Shown: positions 40,220-48,449 of the stretch, in pieces
Layout: the number at the start of each line of letters is the position of its first letter
How positions within the stretch are numbered: position 1 is the first letter of the stretch
DNA from: Bacteroidetes bacterium UBA1947
Lineage (GTDB): Bacteria; Bacteroidota; Bacteroidia; Chitinophagales; Chitinophagaceae
Length of the DNA: 64,000 bases
Assembly: GCA_002336915.1 (NCBI GenBank)
Contig: DDET01000023.1
Span: forward strand, 15,479-79,478
Direction of reading: 5' to 3'
Translations under genes and position numbers: made by a program
The notes under the pieces: generated by a model
What the model was told of the DNA's origin: nothing
Seen by the model: the letters and a program-made list of their open reading frames with translations, nothing else
Databases searched by the model: none

Positions 40220-40243
40220 AAAGCTCAACGTCAGTTGAGCTTT
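40220..40243 (+). terminator. Intrinsic terminator of the YceI gene
   Basis: Perfect 10-bp stem AAAGCTCAAC/GTTGAGCTTT with loop GTCA, 13 bp after the stop. Confidence 0.75.
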
Positions 40244-40256
40244 CATCAGTCGGAAC

Positions 40257-40403
40257 GACTGGACACCTTTCGAACTCTTTTATTCAAGACCTCTGCACAA
40301 TTCAACATACTCTTACATCACTTGCCATCAACCTGCATGAATCAACATAAGTCGGCATAACTCAGCATAACTCGGAATTGAGTTGACTGGACAGGTTTCG
40401 AAC
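40257..40403. repeat. Two tRNA-3'-end-like relics with decamer repeats between them
   Basis: GACTGGACACCTTTCGAAC (40257-40275) and GACTGGACAGGTTTCGAAC (40385-40403) resemble each other and, with a 5-bp insertion, the antisense T-arm of tRNA-Pro at 42344 (GACTGGATTCGAAC). Between them lie tandem decamers around 40345-40380 (CATAACTCAG, CATAACTCGG). They are in direct orientation with the intact tRNA gene. Confidence 0.5.
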
Positions 40404-40417
40404 TGCAAACCTTTATT

Positions 40418-41221
40418 TCAGGCTGATCTTTGTCTTTTACCAGATAGACCTGTTGGCGTCAGTCCGAATTGCTTTTTGAACGAAAATGAAAAGTGCGACA
40501 GTGTTTCAAATCCAAGGTCCAGATAAATATCTGATGGTTTCATGCCTTTTTGATCAATGAGGAAGTAAGCTTCCTGCAGCCGCTTCTGTACCAGCCATCT
40601 GGCTGGTGTTTTATTGAATATTTGCCTGAAATCACGTTTGAATGCAGATATACTCCTACCGGTAAGAAATGCGAAACGTTCTATGCTGACATTAAACGTA
40701 TAATTACGAACCATAAATTCTTCCAGGTTGATTTTTGACGGGATGCCAAAATCAAAAAGCAACCCAGCAAGTTCGGGCTGTTTCTGTAGTAGGATCAATA
40801 TTAATTCCTCCCGTTTTATCTCCGAAAAGGGCTCGCTTATTTTCCCATGACTATATATTCGATGTAGCGATCGGATATAACTATCCAGTAACTCGCTATT
40901 GCTTACAGGAATACACGTTTCAGTAGAATCGAATTTCGCTATTGTTGTATTGTGTTTGTCGTAAAACGTTTTAAGTAAAGACTCATCGAGAGCAAGAATT
41001 ACCTTATTCAGTTCGCCGTCTTCTCTCATCTTATAGTAGCGTCCCAGCCTGTTTTTGCGGGCAATACAACCTTGCCCAGACCTCAATTCCAGATATTTAC
41101 TCCCATCATAAAGCACTACTATTCCTTTTACGACGTACATGAAATAATGCTCATCGATAAAATGCTGAGAGGAAATCTCATCAATCACATATGTTGGGTT
41201 CACACTTGTTACTTTCATCAT
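40418..41221 (-). CDS. AraC family transcriptional regulator
   Basis: The 267-residue protein has an N-terminal cupin-type sensor and a C-terminal AraC domain with IERFAFLTGRSISAFKRDFR and KPSDIYLDLGFETLSHFSFS as its two helix-turn-helix motifs. Two consecutive ATG codons start the gene. The SDR gene upstream on the same strand is 14 bp away, so the two are one unit; the regulator probably controls it. AT-rich compared with the core genes. Confidence 0.92.
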   Translation of the reverse strand: MMKVTSVNPTYVIDEISSQHFIDEHYFMYVVKGIVVLYDGSKYLELRSGQGCIARKNRLGRYYKMREDGELNKVILALDESLLKTFYDKHNTTIAKFDSTETCIPVSNSELLDSYIRSLHRIYSHGKISEPFSEIKREELILILLQKQPELAGLLFDFGIPSKINLEEFMVRNYTFNVSIERFAFLTGRSISAFKRDFRQIFNKTPARWLVQKRLQEAYFLIDQKGMKPSDIYLDLGFETLSHFSFSFKKQFGLTPTGLSGKRQRSA

Positions 41222-41235
41222 AGTAATTCAAATTA

Positions 41236-42138
41236 CTACACTTTCTGTAATAGTTCCCTTGTTTCTAAGACAACACGATCCTGAAATTTGGGATCTCGTG
41301 ACAGTTCTGAACCTTGCATCGGGTTACCTTTTTCATCAAAATAAACACCTGTCTGGCCCGTTTTGTCCATTAGTACCTTAGCGATAACTCTTGCTGATTT
41401 TTCGGGTGTGCTACTGTAGTGGGAAAAAGGTGGTATAACAGACATAAGGTGGCCAAATATAAAGCGCACAACTGAATTTGTGCTTTCACCCCCTAGATTG
41501 GTACCACGTGTTATTCCTGGCTCTACGGCATTAAAATGCAATCTCTTATTTTCACGTGCAAGAGCCATTGTAGCTGCGAGTATGCATTGCTTCGAGGTGG
41601 CATAAGCATCTATGCCTGCCATTTTTGATCCACCTTCTTTCCATTCACCACGAGCACTTGCCTCAATAGAAATGTAACGGCCGCCGCGCATGCCCATGAT
41701 TTTCGCCGGCTTGCGTTCAGGATCTTCAATGGCAGAAGCTATAAATATGACATTTGCCCCATCAGGCAAGTGCGGTGACAATGCTTCTGTAAGTGCGAAA
41801 GCGCCAAGATGATTGGTAGCAAAGGTCATGTCCCAGCCTTGTGCATTCTTAGTAGCTTTTGATGGCATGATGCCTGCGTTGTTGAGCACGCCGGCTATGG
41901 GAAGCTTTAGGGCAACTATTTGTTCTGCTGCGCTTCTTACATTTTTAATGTCTGATATATCACATATTACACTTAACGCCTTTTGCCCACGTTCCTCAAT
42001 GGTTTTTTGTACTTGATTGAGCTTATCGCGGTTCCTACCTACAAGAATTACCATGCCATATTTGGCCAGTTCCAATGTTGTGGCATAACCTATTCCTGAC
42101 GTTGGCCCTGTGATTACATACGCTTTTGCTGCTTCCAT
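41236..42138 (-). CDS. SDR family oxidoreductase
   Basis: From ATG 42138 the product is 300 residues with TGPTSGIG, NNAGIMPSK, and a YATSK active-site motif. The GxxxGIG and WDMTFATNHLGAFALTEAL segments resemble the protochlorophyllide reductase/retinol dehydrogenase-like SDR subgroup. Substrate unknown. A -7 box with one mismatch (GACCTTTG) precedes it. It sits next to tRNA-Pro. Confidence 0.9.
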   Translation of the reverse strand: MEAAKAYVITGPTSGIGYATTLELAKYGMVILVGRNRDKLNQVQKTIEERGQKALSVICDISDIKNVRSAAEQIVALKLPIAGVLNNAGIMPSKATKNAQGWDMTFATNHLGAFALTEALSPHLPDGANVIFIASAIEDPERKPAKIMGMRGGRYISIEASARGEWKEGGSKMAGIDAYATSKQCILAATMALARENKRLHFNAVEPGITRGTNLGGESTNSVVRFIFGHLMSVIPPFSHYSSTPEKSARVIAKVLMDKTGQTGVYFDEKGNPMQGSELSRDPKFQDRVVLETRELLQKV

Positions 42139-42156
42139 GCTGTAAATTTTATTGTG

Positions 42157-42164
42157 CAAAGGTC
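42157..42164 (-). promoter_or_regulatory. Probable -7 box (GACCTTTG) for the SDR-AraC pair
   Basis: One mismatch to TAnnTTTG, followed by C, on the minus strand, 18 bp before ATG 42138. Confidence 0.4.
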
Positions 42165-42274
42165 GGTATGAAATCGTAAAATGACTTTCCTGAAAGGTCC
42201 AAAGTTGCTATCCTAAAAAGTTCACAATAGTATGCGACCTTATCGTTTAACCTGAATGCCAAAATGGGAACAAT

Positions 42275-42343
42275 CAGGCCAAACAATTCCGAGTTGTGCC
42301 TAATTATTCCCATTTGTTCGGAGTTATTCCGAGTTGTTCCAAG
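42275..42343 (-). repeat. Degenerate decamer repeats directly downstream of tRNA-Pro
   Basis: In tRNA sense the sequence after the gene reads GAACAACTCG GAATAACTCC GAACAAATGG GAATAATTAG GCACAACTCG, a 10-bp period with drift. The same decamer family is seen at 40345-40380. Confidence 0.75.
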
Positions 42344-42417
<74 letters not shown>

Positions 42418-42461
42418 ATATTTTTATTGCCAACAAATTTAATGATTTCAGGAAAATATTT

Positions 42462-43253
42462 TTAGTCTACCGCAAACTTATACGCAGCCTTCATCTTTAT
42501 ACCAAAGTAGCTGCTCAGCAATTCCTGCCTATGCACCTCATCTTTTATGGCCTCTTCCCGTTTCTCGCCATTTTCAGTATATATCATCCTGTTGTTTATC
42601 ATGCTTATCCTGCCGTTATCAGTTGGCAGGCTGCACAGTAGGTTTTTCGTAAAGTGCGAGTTAGGGTCCACCTGCTGGAAATCATTTCTTTCAGTAAAGT
42701 CAGCCAAAGGATGCGGGATGATCGAGAAAACATATTGCGACACATACAGGTCACGCCCCTCATTCCATCTATCCACCGTGTAATACTCAGTATTGCCAAG
42801 GGTGATCTTCTTTATCACATACAGGTTCCTGTCGTCGGTCTGCATCTCGTCGGTATTGATCACCAGGGGCTTCAAAGAAAAATCACCAAAGCCCACATCC
42901 ACCAGCCACAGGGTATCTGCAAGCGTCACCATTAGTGCCATATGATCGTACTCCGGGCTGTATTCCTTCCCATTGGCTACTCTTGCCGATATCAGTTGCA
43001 CATTAAAACCAAGTGCTGTAAGTAACTCATAAAACAAGCCGTTGAGTTCATAACAGTAGCCACCTCTCCTCTGCAACACCACTTTGTCATAAAATGCTGC
43101 TATATCAAGCACTATAGGAATACCAGCTTGTATATCCAGGTCCTCGAAGGGTACACTATATACATGGCATAGCGTCAGCTCCCGCAAGGTTTCAATGTCC
43201 ACCGCAGGCTCACCGGTGTAACCGATGCGCTCAAAGTATTGCTCTATATCCAT
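42462..43253 (-). CDS. Arylamine N-acetyltransferase
   Basis: The 263-residue protein has the NAT catalytic triad: C67 in RRGGYCYELN, H104 in YDHMAL and D119 in VDVGFGD. These enzymes transfer acetyl groups from acetyl-CoA to arylamines and hydrazines, or act in natural product assembly. No biosynthetic cluster is adjacent. The N-terminal segment TLCHVYSVPFEDLDIQAG matches the family. Slightly shorter than the 275-280 residues typical of the family, still complete. Confidence 0.95.
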   Translation of the reverse strand: MDIEQYFERIGYTGEPAVDIETLRELTLCHVYSVPFEDLDIQAGIPIVLDIAAFYDKVVLQRRGGYCYELNGLFYELLTALGFNVQLISARVANGKEYSPEYDHMALMVTLADTLWLVDVGFGDFSLKPLVINTDEMQTDDRNLYVIKKITLGNTEYYTVDRWNEGRDLYVSQYVFSIIPHPLADFTERNDFQQVDPNSHFTKNLLCSLPTDNGRISMINNRMIYTENGEKREEAIKDEVHRQELLSSYFGIKMKAAYKFAVD

Positions 43254-43377
43254 ACCGCTCGTTTCAGGGGTTCTGTTAATCCTGCGGAATAATACTTAAA
43301 ATACAGAAATTCCTTGCAATAAGTGCAAAAAACGTTCCATTTTTTATCCGGTAAATGTTAGTAACTCAGGCAGATGT

Positions 43378-44313
43378 TTATTCCGAGGCCTCACCGGTCT
43401 GTAGCCAGGTTCTCCGGCCTTCCCCTGCAATCACATGGCGCTCGCTGTGGTACGATGAGCGCACCAGCGGCCCGCTCTCCACATAGTCAAAGCCCATCTT
43501 ATATCCTTCCTCGCGGTAAAAGGCAAATTCATCCGGGTGCACAAAGCGCACTACCGGCAGGTGCTTTTGTGTTGGTTGCAAATACTGTCCCAGTGTCAGC
43601 ACATCGCAGCCATTTTCTACAAGTGCCTTCATTGTTTCCAGCAGTTCATCTTTCTCCTCGCCCAGGCCAAGCATTATGCCGCTCTTGGTGCGCACACCGC
43701 CGTCTTTCAGCCTGCGTATCACCTCAAGGCTGCGGTGATATTTTGCCTGTATTCGTACTTTGCGTGTAAGGCGCTCTGTTGTTTCCAGGTTATGCGATAC
43801 TACTTCGGGGGCTACTTCTATTATACGCTCCAGGTTCTCCCACTGCCCGCGGAAGTCAGGTATCAATGTTTCAAGCGTTGTTTCCGGGTTCAGTGCACGC
43901 ACCGCTTTTATGGTGTTAGCCCATATTATCGAGCCGCCGTCTTTCAATTCATCACGGTCAACAGATGTGATCACCGCATGCTTCACTTTCATCAGGTATA
44001 TAGCTTCCGCCACGCGTTGCGGCTCATCCCAGTCCACCGCCTCAGGTCGACCCGTAGCCACTGCACAAAAGCCGCAGGAGCGCGTGCATATATTGCCCAG
44101 TATCATAAAGGTTGCAGTACCTGCACCCCAGCATTCCCCCATATTAGGGCAGTTGCCACTCTCGCATATAGTGTGTAGCTTATGGGTATCCACTAGGCTC
44201 CGCACATGGCGGTATTCTTCGCCTATGGGCAATTTCACACGCAGCCAGTTCGGCTTCTTAACGCGTGTTTCTGTATTTAGGTCTGCTTGATTAATTATGG
44301 GCAATTCCTGCAT
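43378..44313 (-). CDS. lipA: Lipoyl synthase
   Basis: The 311-residue radical SAM enzyme inserts two sulfur atoms into octanoyl chains of lipoate-dependent proteins. Both cluster motifs are intact: C50, C55 and C61 (auxiliary cluster) and C76, C80 and C83 (CTRSCGFC, radical SAM cluster), plus the C-terminal VRSSYH serine motif. It starts 21 bp after the gene at 44335 on the same strand. No lipB is nearby. Confidence 0.97.
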   Translation of the reverse strand: MQELPIINQADLNTETRVKKPNWLRVKLPIGEEYRHVRSLVDTHKLHTICESGNCPNMGECWGAGTATFMILGNICTRSCGFCAVATGRPEAVDWDEPQRVAEAIYLMKVKHAVITSVDRDELKDGGSIIWANTIKAVRALNPETTLETLIPDFRGQWENLERIIEVAPEVVSHNLETTERLTRKVRIQAKYHRSLEVIRRLKDGGVRTKSGIMLGLGEEKDELLETMKALVENGCDVLTLGQYLQPTQKHLPVVRFVHPDEFAFYREEGYKMGFDYVESGPLVRSSYHSERHVIAGEGRRTWLQTGEASE

Positions 44314-44334
44314 AAGAGCTGCAAGTTACAACCA

Positions 44335-45159
44335 TCACCAACGTCTGCCAAATTGTATAGAGCCGAAGATATTAACAAAATACGGCACATCTTTTTGGTT
44401 TGCCATTAGTTGTACAGCTTTACTGTATACTTCTACATTGCCGCCGAACTCGATGGCTAGCACTGTTTTCTTGCTGGCAGCAAAGTCAAAATGAAGGCCG
44501 GTCTTGGCATGTACACCACCCGCAAATTGCATTTCGCCAATGCCCTTCGCAAAGCCCGAGCTTCCTACTATCTGGCCTTTGTCCAGGAATTGGCCTTTGG
44601 TCGTATCGCTGTATTTAATGCTGGTGCCATCGTACAGGTCTATATAGTAAGGCTTAAGTAATCCCAATGATAAACCACCCGAATAGAACCAGTGTATAGA
44701 TACTGTCCCGGGGTCGGGCTTACCCGCTATCATTTTCCTGTTACCATAACCTATCTTAAGTGTATAAAAATTATTGATCTTTCCATAAGCAAAAGCACGG
44801 GGTTTGGTATCATTAAATGTGCTCAGGTCGCTGGTACGTTTTATCTCTTTAGGATGCTTTTTCTCGTCCAGTTCCAGTTCCCAATAACGGACATTATAAA
44901 AAAGCTCGGTTTCCTTCATATCACTTTTGGTCTTGCCCCTGTGGGCATAAATGCCCCAGCCATCGGTATTGAGCCTCAGGCCCATACTGAATTCCCTGTC
45001 TATTATCTTTGCTTTTTTTATCTTCGGCTTTATTGGTGCTTTCGCATGTACTACCGGCGCTTTTGAAGAATCTGCAACGGCAGCGCTATTTTGCGCAAAA
45101 CCCATCACAGGCACACTGCACAACAATATGGCTGATAGACTTTTTATGATTCCTTTCAT
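44335..45159 (-). CDS. Exported probable outer membrane protein
   Basis: From ATG 45159 the product is 274 residues with a signal peptide (SLSAILLCSVPVMGFAQ), a low-complexity K/A/P segment (VVHAKAPIKPKIKKAKI), then beta-strand-rich sequence (FSMGLRLNTDGWGIYAHRGK, LKIGYGNRKMIAGKP) ending IFGSIQFGRRW. The barrel-like C-terminus suggests an outer membrane location. Family not recognised. A TTG at 45165 is a weaker start. Confidence 0.72.
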   Translation of the reverse strand: MKGIIKSLSAILLCSVPVMGFAQNSAAVADSSKAPVVHAKAPIKPKIKKAKIIDREFSMGLRLNTDGWGIYAHRGKTKSDMKETELFYNVRYWELELDEKKHPKEIKRTSDLSTFNDTKPRAFAYGKINNFYTLKIGYGNRKMIAGKPDPGTVSIHWFYSGGLSLGLLKPYYIDLYDGTSIKYSDTTKGQFLDKGQIVGSSGFAKGIGEMQFAGGVHAKTGLHFDFAASKKTVLAIEFGGNVEVYSKAVQLMANQKDVPYFVNIFGSIQFGRRW

Positions 45160-45273
45160 ACTCAATTCGTACTTGTTACGATTAGCACAAAAACCGTGCG
45201 AATATATTCTATGCAGTAAGTTACAAATATTTCATTATAAAACATTGTAAATTTAACGTAAAATATTCTTTAT

Positions 45274-45681
45274 ATGACCGCAAAAGTGATTTACCAGGGC
45301 GATTTAAGGACCGTAGCTACCCATTTACGCTCCGGATCGCTCATCGAAACCGATGCCCCTGTGGACAATAAAGGGAAAGGAGAGCGCTTTTCCCCTACCG
45401 ATCTGCTGGCCACCTCCCTGGCCACCTGCATCCTCACCACTATGGGTATTGCCGGCGATACACACGGCATCAATATAGACGGTACCGAGTGCGAGGTAGA
45501 GAAAATAATGGCATCAGACCCACGCAGGGTGGCCGAAGTAAAAATTGCTATTCAGTTCCCCAAAAACAACAGCTACAGCGATAAAGAGAAAGTAATATTG
45601 GAACGCATTGCCCATACCTGCCCGGTAGCTATCAGCCTGCACCCGGATCTTAAACAAACGATATCAATTTCCTGGGATTGA
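45274..45681 (+). CDS. OsmC family peroxiredoxin-like protein
   Basis: The 135-residue protein has the two conserved cysteines of the OsmC/Ohr fold: C52 in SLATCILTTMG and C116 in HTCPVAISL. OsmC proteins reduce organic hydroperoxides. The NKGKGERFSPTDLLATSLAT segment is standard. Its 3' end overlaps the 3' end of the DUF2851 gene by 18 bp. Confidence 0.94.
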   Translation: MTAKVIYQGDLRTVATHLRSGSLIETDAPVDNKGKGERFSPTDLLATSLATCILTTMGIAGDTHGINIDGTECEVEKIMASDPRRVAEVKIAIQFPKNNSYSDKEKVILERIAHTCPVAISLHPDLKQTISISWD

Positions 45682-46941
45682 TTTTAGGATGCTTAGGCCG
45701 ATGCTACATTCAAGGCAGCGCTTATTGATACAGTAGTTATTATACAGTTGCAGCATCGCCTGCGATTGCGAAGCATTTACTGCGTTCCATCCTGTATCGT
45801 TCCAAAGCCTCAGGATATTATTATTTTCAGCCGGGACAGTGTCCAGCAGTTGCAGGGCTTTCTCCTGCAGGCCATCCACGCCCTGCCTCGAGGCATACAG
45901 GAACTGTATAGGAGCGATTGTATTGATAATAATGTTTCGCACCGACTCCGCACCCAAATGCTTTTCTGATGGCAGTTCCTGAAGCTCATCAAAACGGAAA
46001 TGTGTATCCCAATATTTGCCCGCTTTTACTTCCAGCAGCGGGCTCACTTCTCGTTCCGAATTTGTCTCAATGATCTGCGAGAATAAATGCAGCGATTTGT
46101 GCACCAGTGCTGCAAACTGTGCTATCCGCACGGTCGGGAAATTTGCAGGCCGCATCCTCATAAATTTCCAGAGATGCACCGCTATGGGCTCCAGCTTATA
46201 TTTCTGTTTCAGGTACCGGTATTCCTTCTTCAATTCATTCGGGTACTCCTCTTTAAAATCCCCATTCAGCATCCCCGCCTGTCCGAAAAGCAATGCCTCT
46301 ATCTGCAGCAGGTTTTCATGGTGCCGTCCTAAAACATTCAAAGGCAGCGAGCGTGCCAACATCAGGAAGGGCGTAGCATTTACCTTAAAACCAAAGTTTG
46401 CAGCCATTCGCCAGTATAGCAGGTTTCGCCAGTCACCCGCACTTTGTTGCAGCAGTTCATCCCATTCCCCCAGTTTTTGCTCCCAGCGTTCCGCCAGCAG
46501 CCTGCTTAGCCAACTCTCTTTAGTGATATCTTTTATCGAGGGCAATTGATTTCCGCAGGGAATAGACTCAAGGTTATTCACGAGTGCCGAATACTGCGCA
46601 GGTATATGTTGCGGAATACATTTTGTCAATTCCAGCACAGGCACGTTGTCCGCCACCTTGCCTATATCGTCTTTATAAACTACATGCAGGATGATGTTGT
46701 GGTAGGCTGCATCGTCCTGGTGGCCATGCTTCAGCCAGTCACTGCTATTGAGATGTAGCTCTACATGCCCAACCAATAATGTATCGCCAACTTTGATCTT
46801 CGCCTCTGTAAAATCCGGCCCCGAATTCCTGTTCAGCCTGCCGGGGTGCACTACTATCACAGGCTCGCCATCAGTAGTAACTAAGCCCGCCGGTTTGTAC
46901 AAGCTGTATTGCCATATGAACTGCAACAGCGCCTCGTTCAT
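45664..46941 (-). CDS. DUF2851 family protein
   Basis: From ATG 46941 the product is 425 residues, starting MNEALLQFIWQYSLY and PGRLNRNSGPDFTEAKIKVG, which are landmark segments of DUF2851. The later VGHVELHLNSSDWLKHGHQD and DAAYHNIILHVVY resemble a PD-(D/E)XK-like nuclease core, but activity is not established. The C-terminal region holds several cysteines (NNYCINKRCLECSIG), a possible zinc site. Converges with OsmC. Confidence 0.9.
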   Translation of the reverse strand: MNEALLQFIWQYSLYKPAGLVTTDGEPVIVVHPGRLNRNSGPDFTEAKIKVGDTLLVGHVELHLNSSDWLKHGHQDDAAYHNIILHVVYKDDIGKVADNVPVLELTKCIPQHIPAQYSALVNNLESIPCGNQLPSIKDITKESWLSRLLAERWEQKLGEWDELLQQSAGDWRNLLYWRMAANFGFKVNATPFLMLARSLPLNVLGRHHENLLQIEALLFGQAGMLNGDFKEEYPNELKKEYRYLKQKYKLEPIAVHLWKFMRMRPANFPTVRIAQFAALVHKSLHLFSQIIETNSEREVSPLLEVKAGKYWDTHFRFDELQELPSEKHLGAESVRNIIINTIAPIQFLYASRQGVDGLQEKALQLLDTVPAENNNILRLWNDTGWNAVNASQSQAMLQLYNNYCINKRCLECSIGLSILKSIPGN

Positions 46942-46989
46942 CTTTTTAGTATTGACTGGGTAGTATAATGCTCTTGTCGATAACCACAA

Positions 46990-47037
46990 CTATTTCGATA
47001 TTTAATTTGCACATTTTCGTATTTGCACATTAGCAAA
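46990..47037. repeat. Repeated TTTGCACATT words between pyrF and DUF2851
   Basis: TTTGCACATTTTCG and TTTGCACATTAGCAAATT occur in tandem; the same word recurs at about 53957-53968. Typical of degenerate intergenic word arrays in this genome. Confidence 0.55.
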
Positions 47038-47838
47038 TTATAAAAATACACTCATTTCCTTTTGATACTCTTTAGCCGCTTCATGCGCTTTCCCTGCAAA
47101 GTCTTCGCCACCACTCACATATATCACCCCGCGGCTTACATTTATCAATATACCCCCGTCCTTAATCAATGTGTGCTCACAAACCGTCGGCACATCACCG
47201 CCCTGCGCTCCCACACCCGGTATCAGGAAAAAATGATCGGGAAGCATCTGCCTTACATGTTGCAACTGTTCTTTCCGTGTAGCACCTATCACGAACATTA
47301 GGTTCTCCGCACTACCCCATCCCGCTACCGTCCGCAACACTTTTTCATACAGCAGCTCATCACCGCATTGCTGCAACTGAAAATCCGCACTGCCCGCATT
47401 CGATGTTAGTCCCAGCACTATTGCCCACTTGCCCTCGTGTTGCAAAAAAGGCTTCACGCTGTCACTACCCATATAAGGAGCCACAGTCACGCTATCAAAA
47501 GGATAAGTATGAAAAAATGTTTTCGCATACTGGTCTGCGGTATTACCTATATCGCCACGCTTTGCATCAGCGATTGTAAAAATATCTTTAGGTATATACT
47601 CCAGTGTTTTTTGCAGGCTTATCCAGCCTTTGATACCCTGCGCTTCATAAAAGGCTGTATTTATTTTATAGGCTACCGTATACTCTTTGGTGGCATCAAT
47701 GATGGCTTTGTTAAAAGCAAATGCCGGGTCTTCACCTGCAAGCAGCTGCTTCGGTATCTTCTCCATGTCCGTATCCAGCCCCACACACAGTACCGACTTC
47801 TTTTTAAATATCTCCTTTACTAATTGCGAACGTTCCAT
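47038..47838 (-). CDS. pyrF: Orotidine 5'-phosphate decarboxylase, type 2
   Basis: From ATG 47838 the product is 266 residues. The catalytic D-x-K-x-x-D motif is at D91, K93 and D96 (TIADAKRGDIGNTA). FDSVTVAPYMGSDSVKPFL and PGVGAQGGD complete the phosphate-binding parts. It decarboxylates OMP to UMP, the last step of pyrimidine synthesis. The length and pattern fit the longer bacterial type 2 group. It follows the thiamine-binding protein gene on the same strand; the frame upstream to 47889 overlaps octamer repeats and is not counted. Confidence 0.96.
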   Translation of the reverse strand: MERSQLVKEIFKKKSVLCVGLDTDMEKIPKQLLAGEDPAFAFNKAIIDATKEYTVAYKINTAFYEAQGIKGWISLQKTLEYIPKDIFTIADAKRGDIGNTADQYAKTFFHTYPFDSVTVAPYMGSDSVKPFLQHEGKWAIVLGLTSNAGSADFQLQQCGDELLYEKVLRTVAGWGSAENLMFVIGATRKEQLQHVRQMLPDHFFLIPGVGAQGGDVPTVCEHTLIKDGGILINVSRGVIYVSGGEDFAGKAHEAAKEYQKEMSVFL

Positions 47839-47886
47839 TTTCTTGAATGTTATGTTTGAATTCACTAGCTTCTTGGCCCTTTTTAT

Positions 47887-47911
47887 CAACCTATCAACCT
47901 ATCAATCATAC
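47887..47911 (-). repeat. Three octamers (TTGATAGG-type) upstream of pyrF
   Basis: In mRNA sense TTGATAGG TTGATAGG TTGATAAA (with drift at the ends) fills the gap between the thiamine-binding protein gene and pyrF, overlapping the stop of the former. Confidence 0.6.
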
Positions 47912-48195
47912 TTTCCAATCTTATCATCAATAGCCAGGTCCTTCACCGCACTCCTATGCAGTTTCATGTTTATGATCATAGTTTCAGCACCTGCCATGTA
48001 GCAGTCATCCTGTATGTCGTCCAGTAGCTTCATTACATCAGGGTACTTTCCTTCTATCACCGTTTCAAAAGGACATACCACATATTTCAAACCCGATTGT
48101 TGGATACGCGCTATGGCTATGTCTATTATTCTTATTGCTTCTGCCTGCTCCACGTTCAGGGGCAGTACCTGTATGGCAAGATTTACTGTATGCAT
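47902..48195 (-). CDS. MTH1187/YkoF-type thiamine-binding protein
   Basis: The 97-residue protein has the ferredoxin-like fold pattern of the DUF77/MTH1187 family: VNLAIQVLPLNVEQAEAIRI, then YVVCPFETVIEGKYPDVMKL. Members bind thiamine or hydroxymethylpyrimidine. No TPP riboswitch could be recognised upstream. It is transcribed toward pyrF. Confidence 0.88.
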   Translation of the reverse strand: MHTVNLAIQVLPLNVEQAEAIRIIDIAIARIQQSGLKYVVCPFETVIEGKYPDVMKLLDDIQDDCYMAGAETMIINMKLHRSAVKDLAIDDKIGKYD

Positions 48196-48422
48196 CTGTA
48201 TCTGTTATATACCGCCACAAGTTACTGCCTGCAGATAGCAGCTGCAAATCGAGATATCCACATTTCGGTCCTTCAGCCATCCCTCATTAACGCTAAACAG
48301 CAACACACTTACCCAAAACGATGTTACACTAACCGGTACACTAAGTATCCGCTACCGCAGACTAATATTGCACATAGGTACATAAGGATAAACACCCCAA
48401 CAAATTGCTAACCCAAAGATCG

Positions 48423-48449
48423 CAGCCCCGGAAACGGGGCTGTTTTTTT
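48423..48449 (+). terminator. Plus-strand intrinsic terminator without an obvious gene
   Basis: Perfect 8-bp stem CAGCCCCG/CGGGGCTG with GAAA loop and T7 on the plus strand. Genes on both sides run on the minus strand, where the hairpin has no T-run. It may end an unannotated plus-strand RNA in 48196-48422, or serve weakly as minus-strand terminator of the gene at 48448. Confidence 0.7.

Noticed and set aside
40257..40403. Complete second tRNA gene
   Set aside because: Only T-arm-like strings with insertions are present; no acceptor, D-arm or anticodon stem can be folded.
48196..48300. TPP riboswitch upstream of the thiamine-binding protein gene
   Set aside because: The leader lacks the conserved CUGAGA and ACCUGA-GGAUAAU blocks of the THI element.
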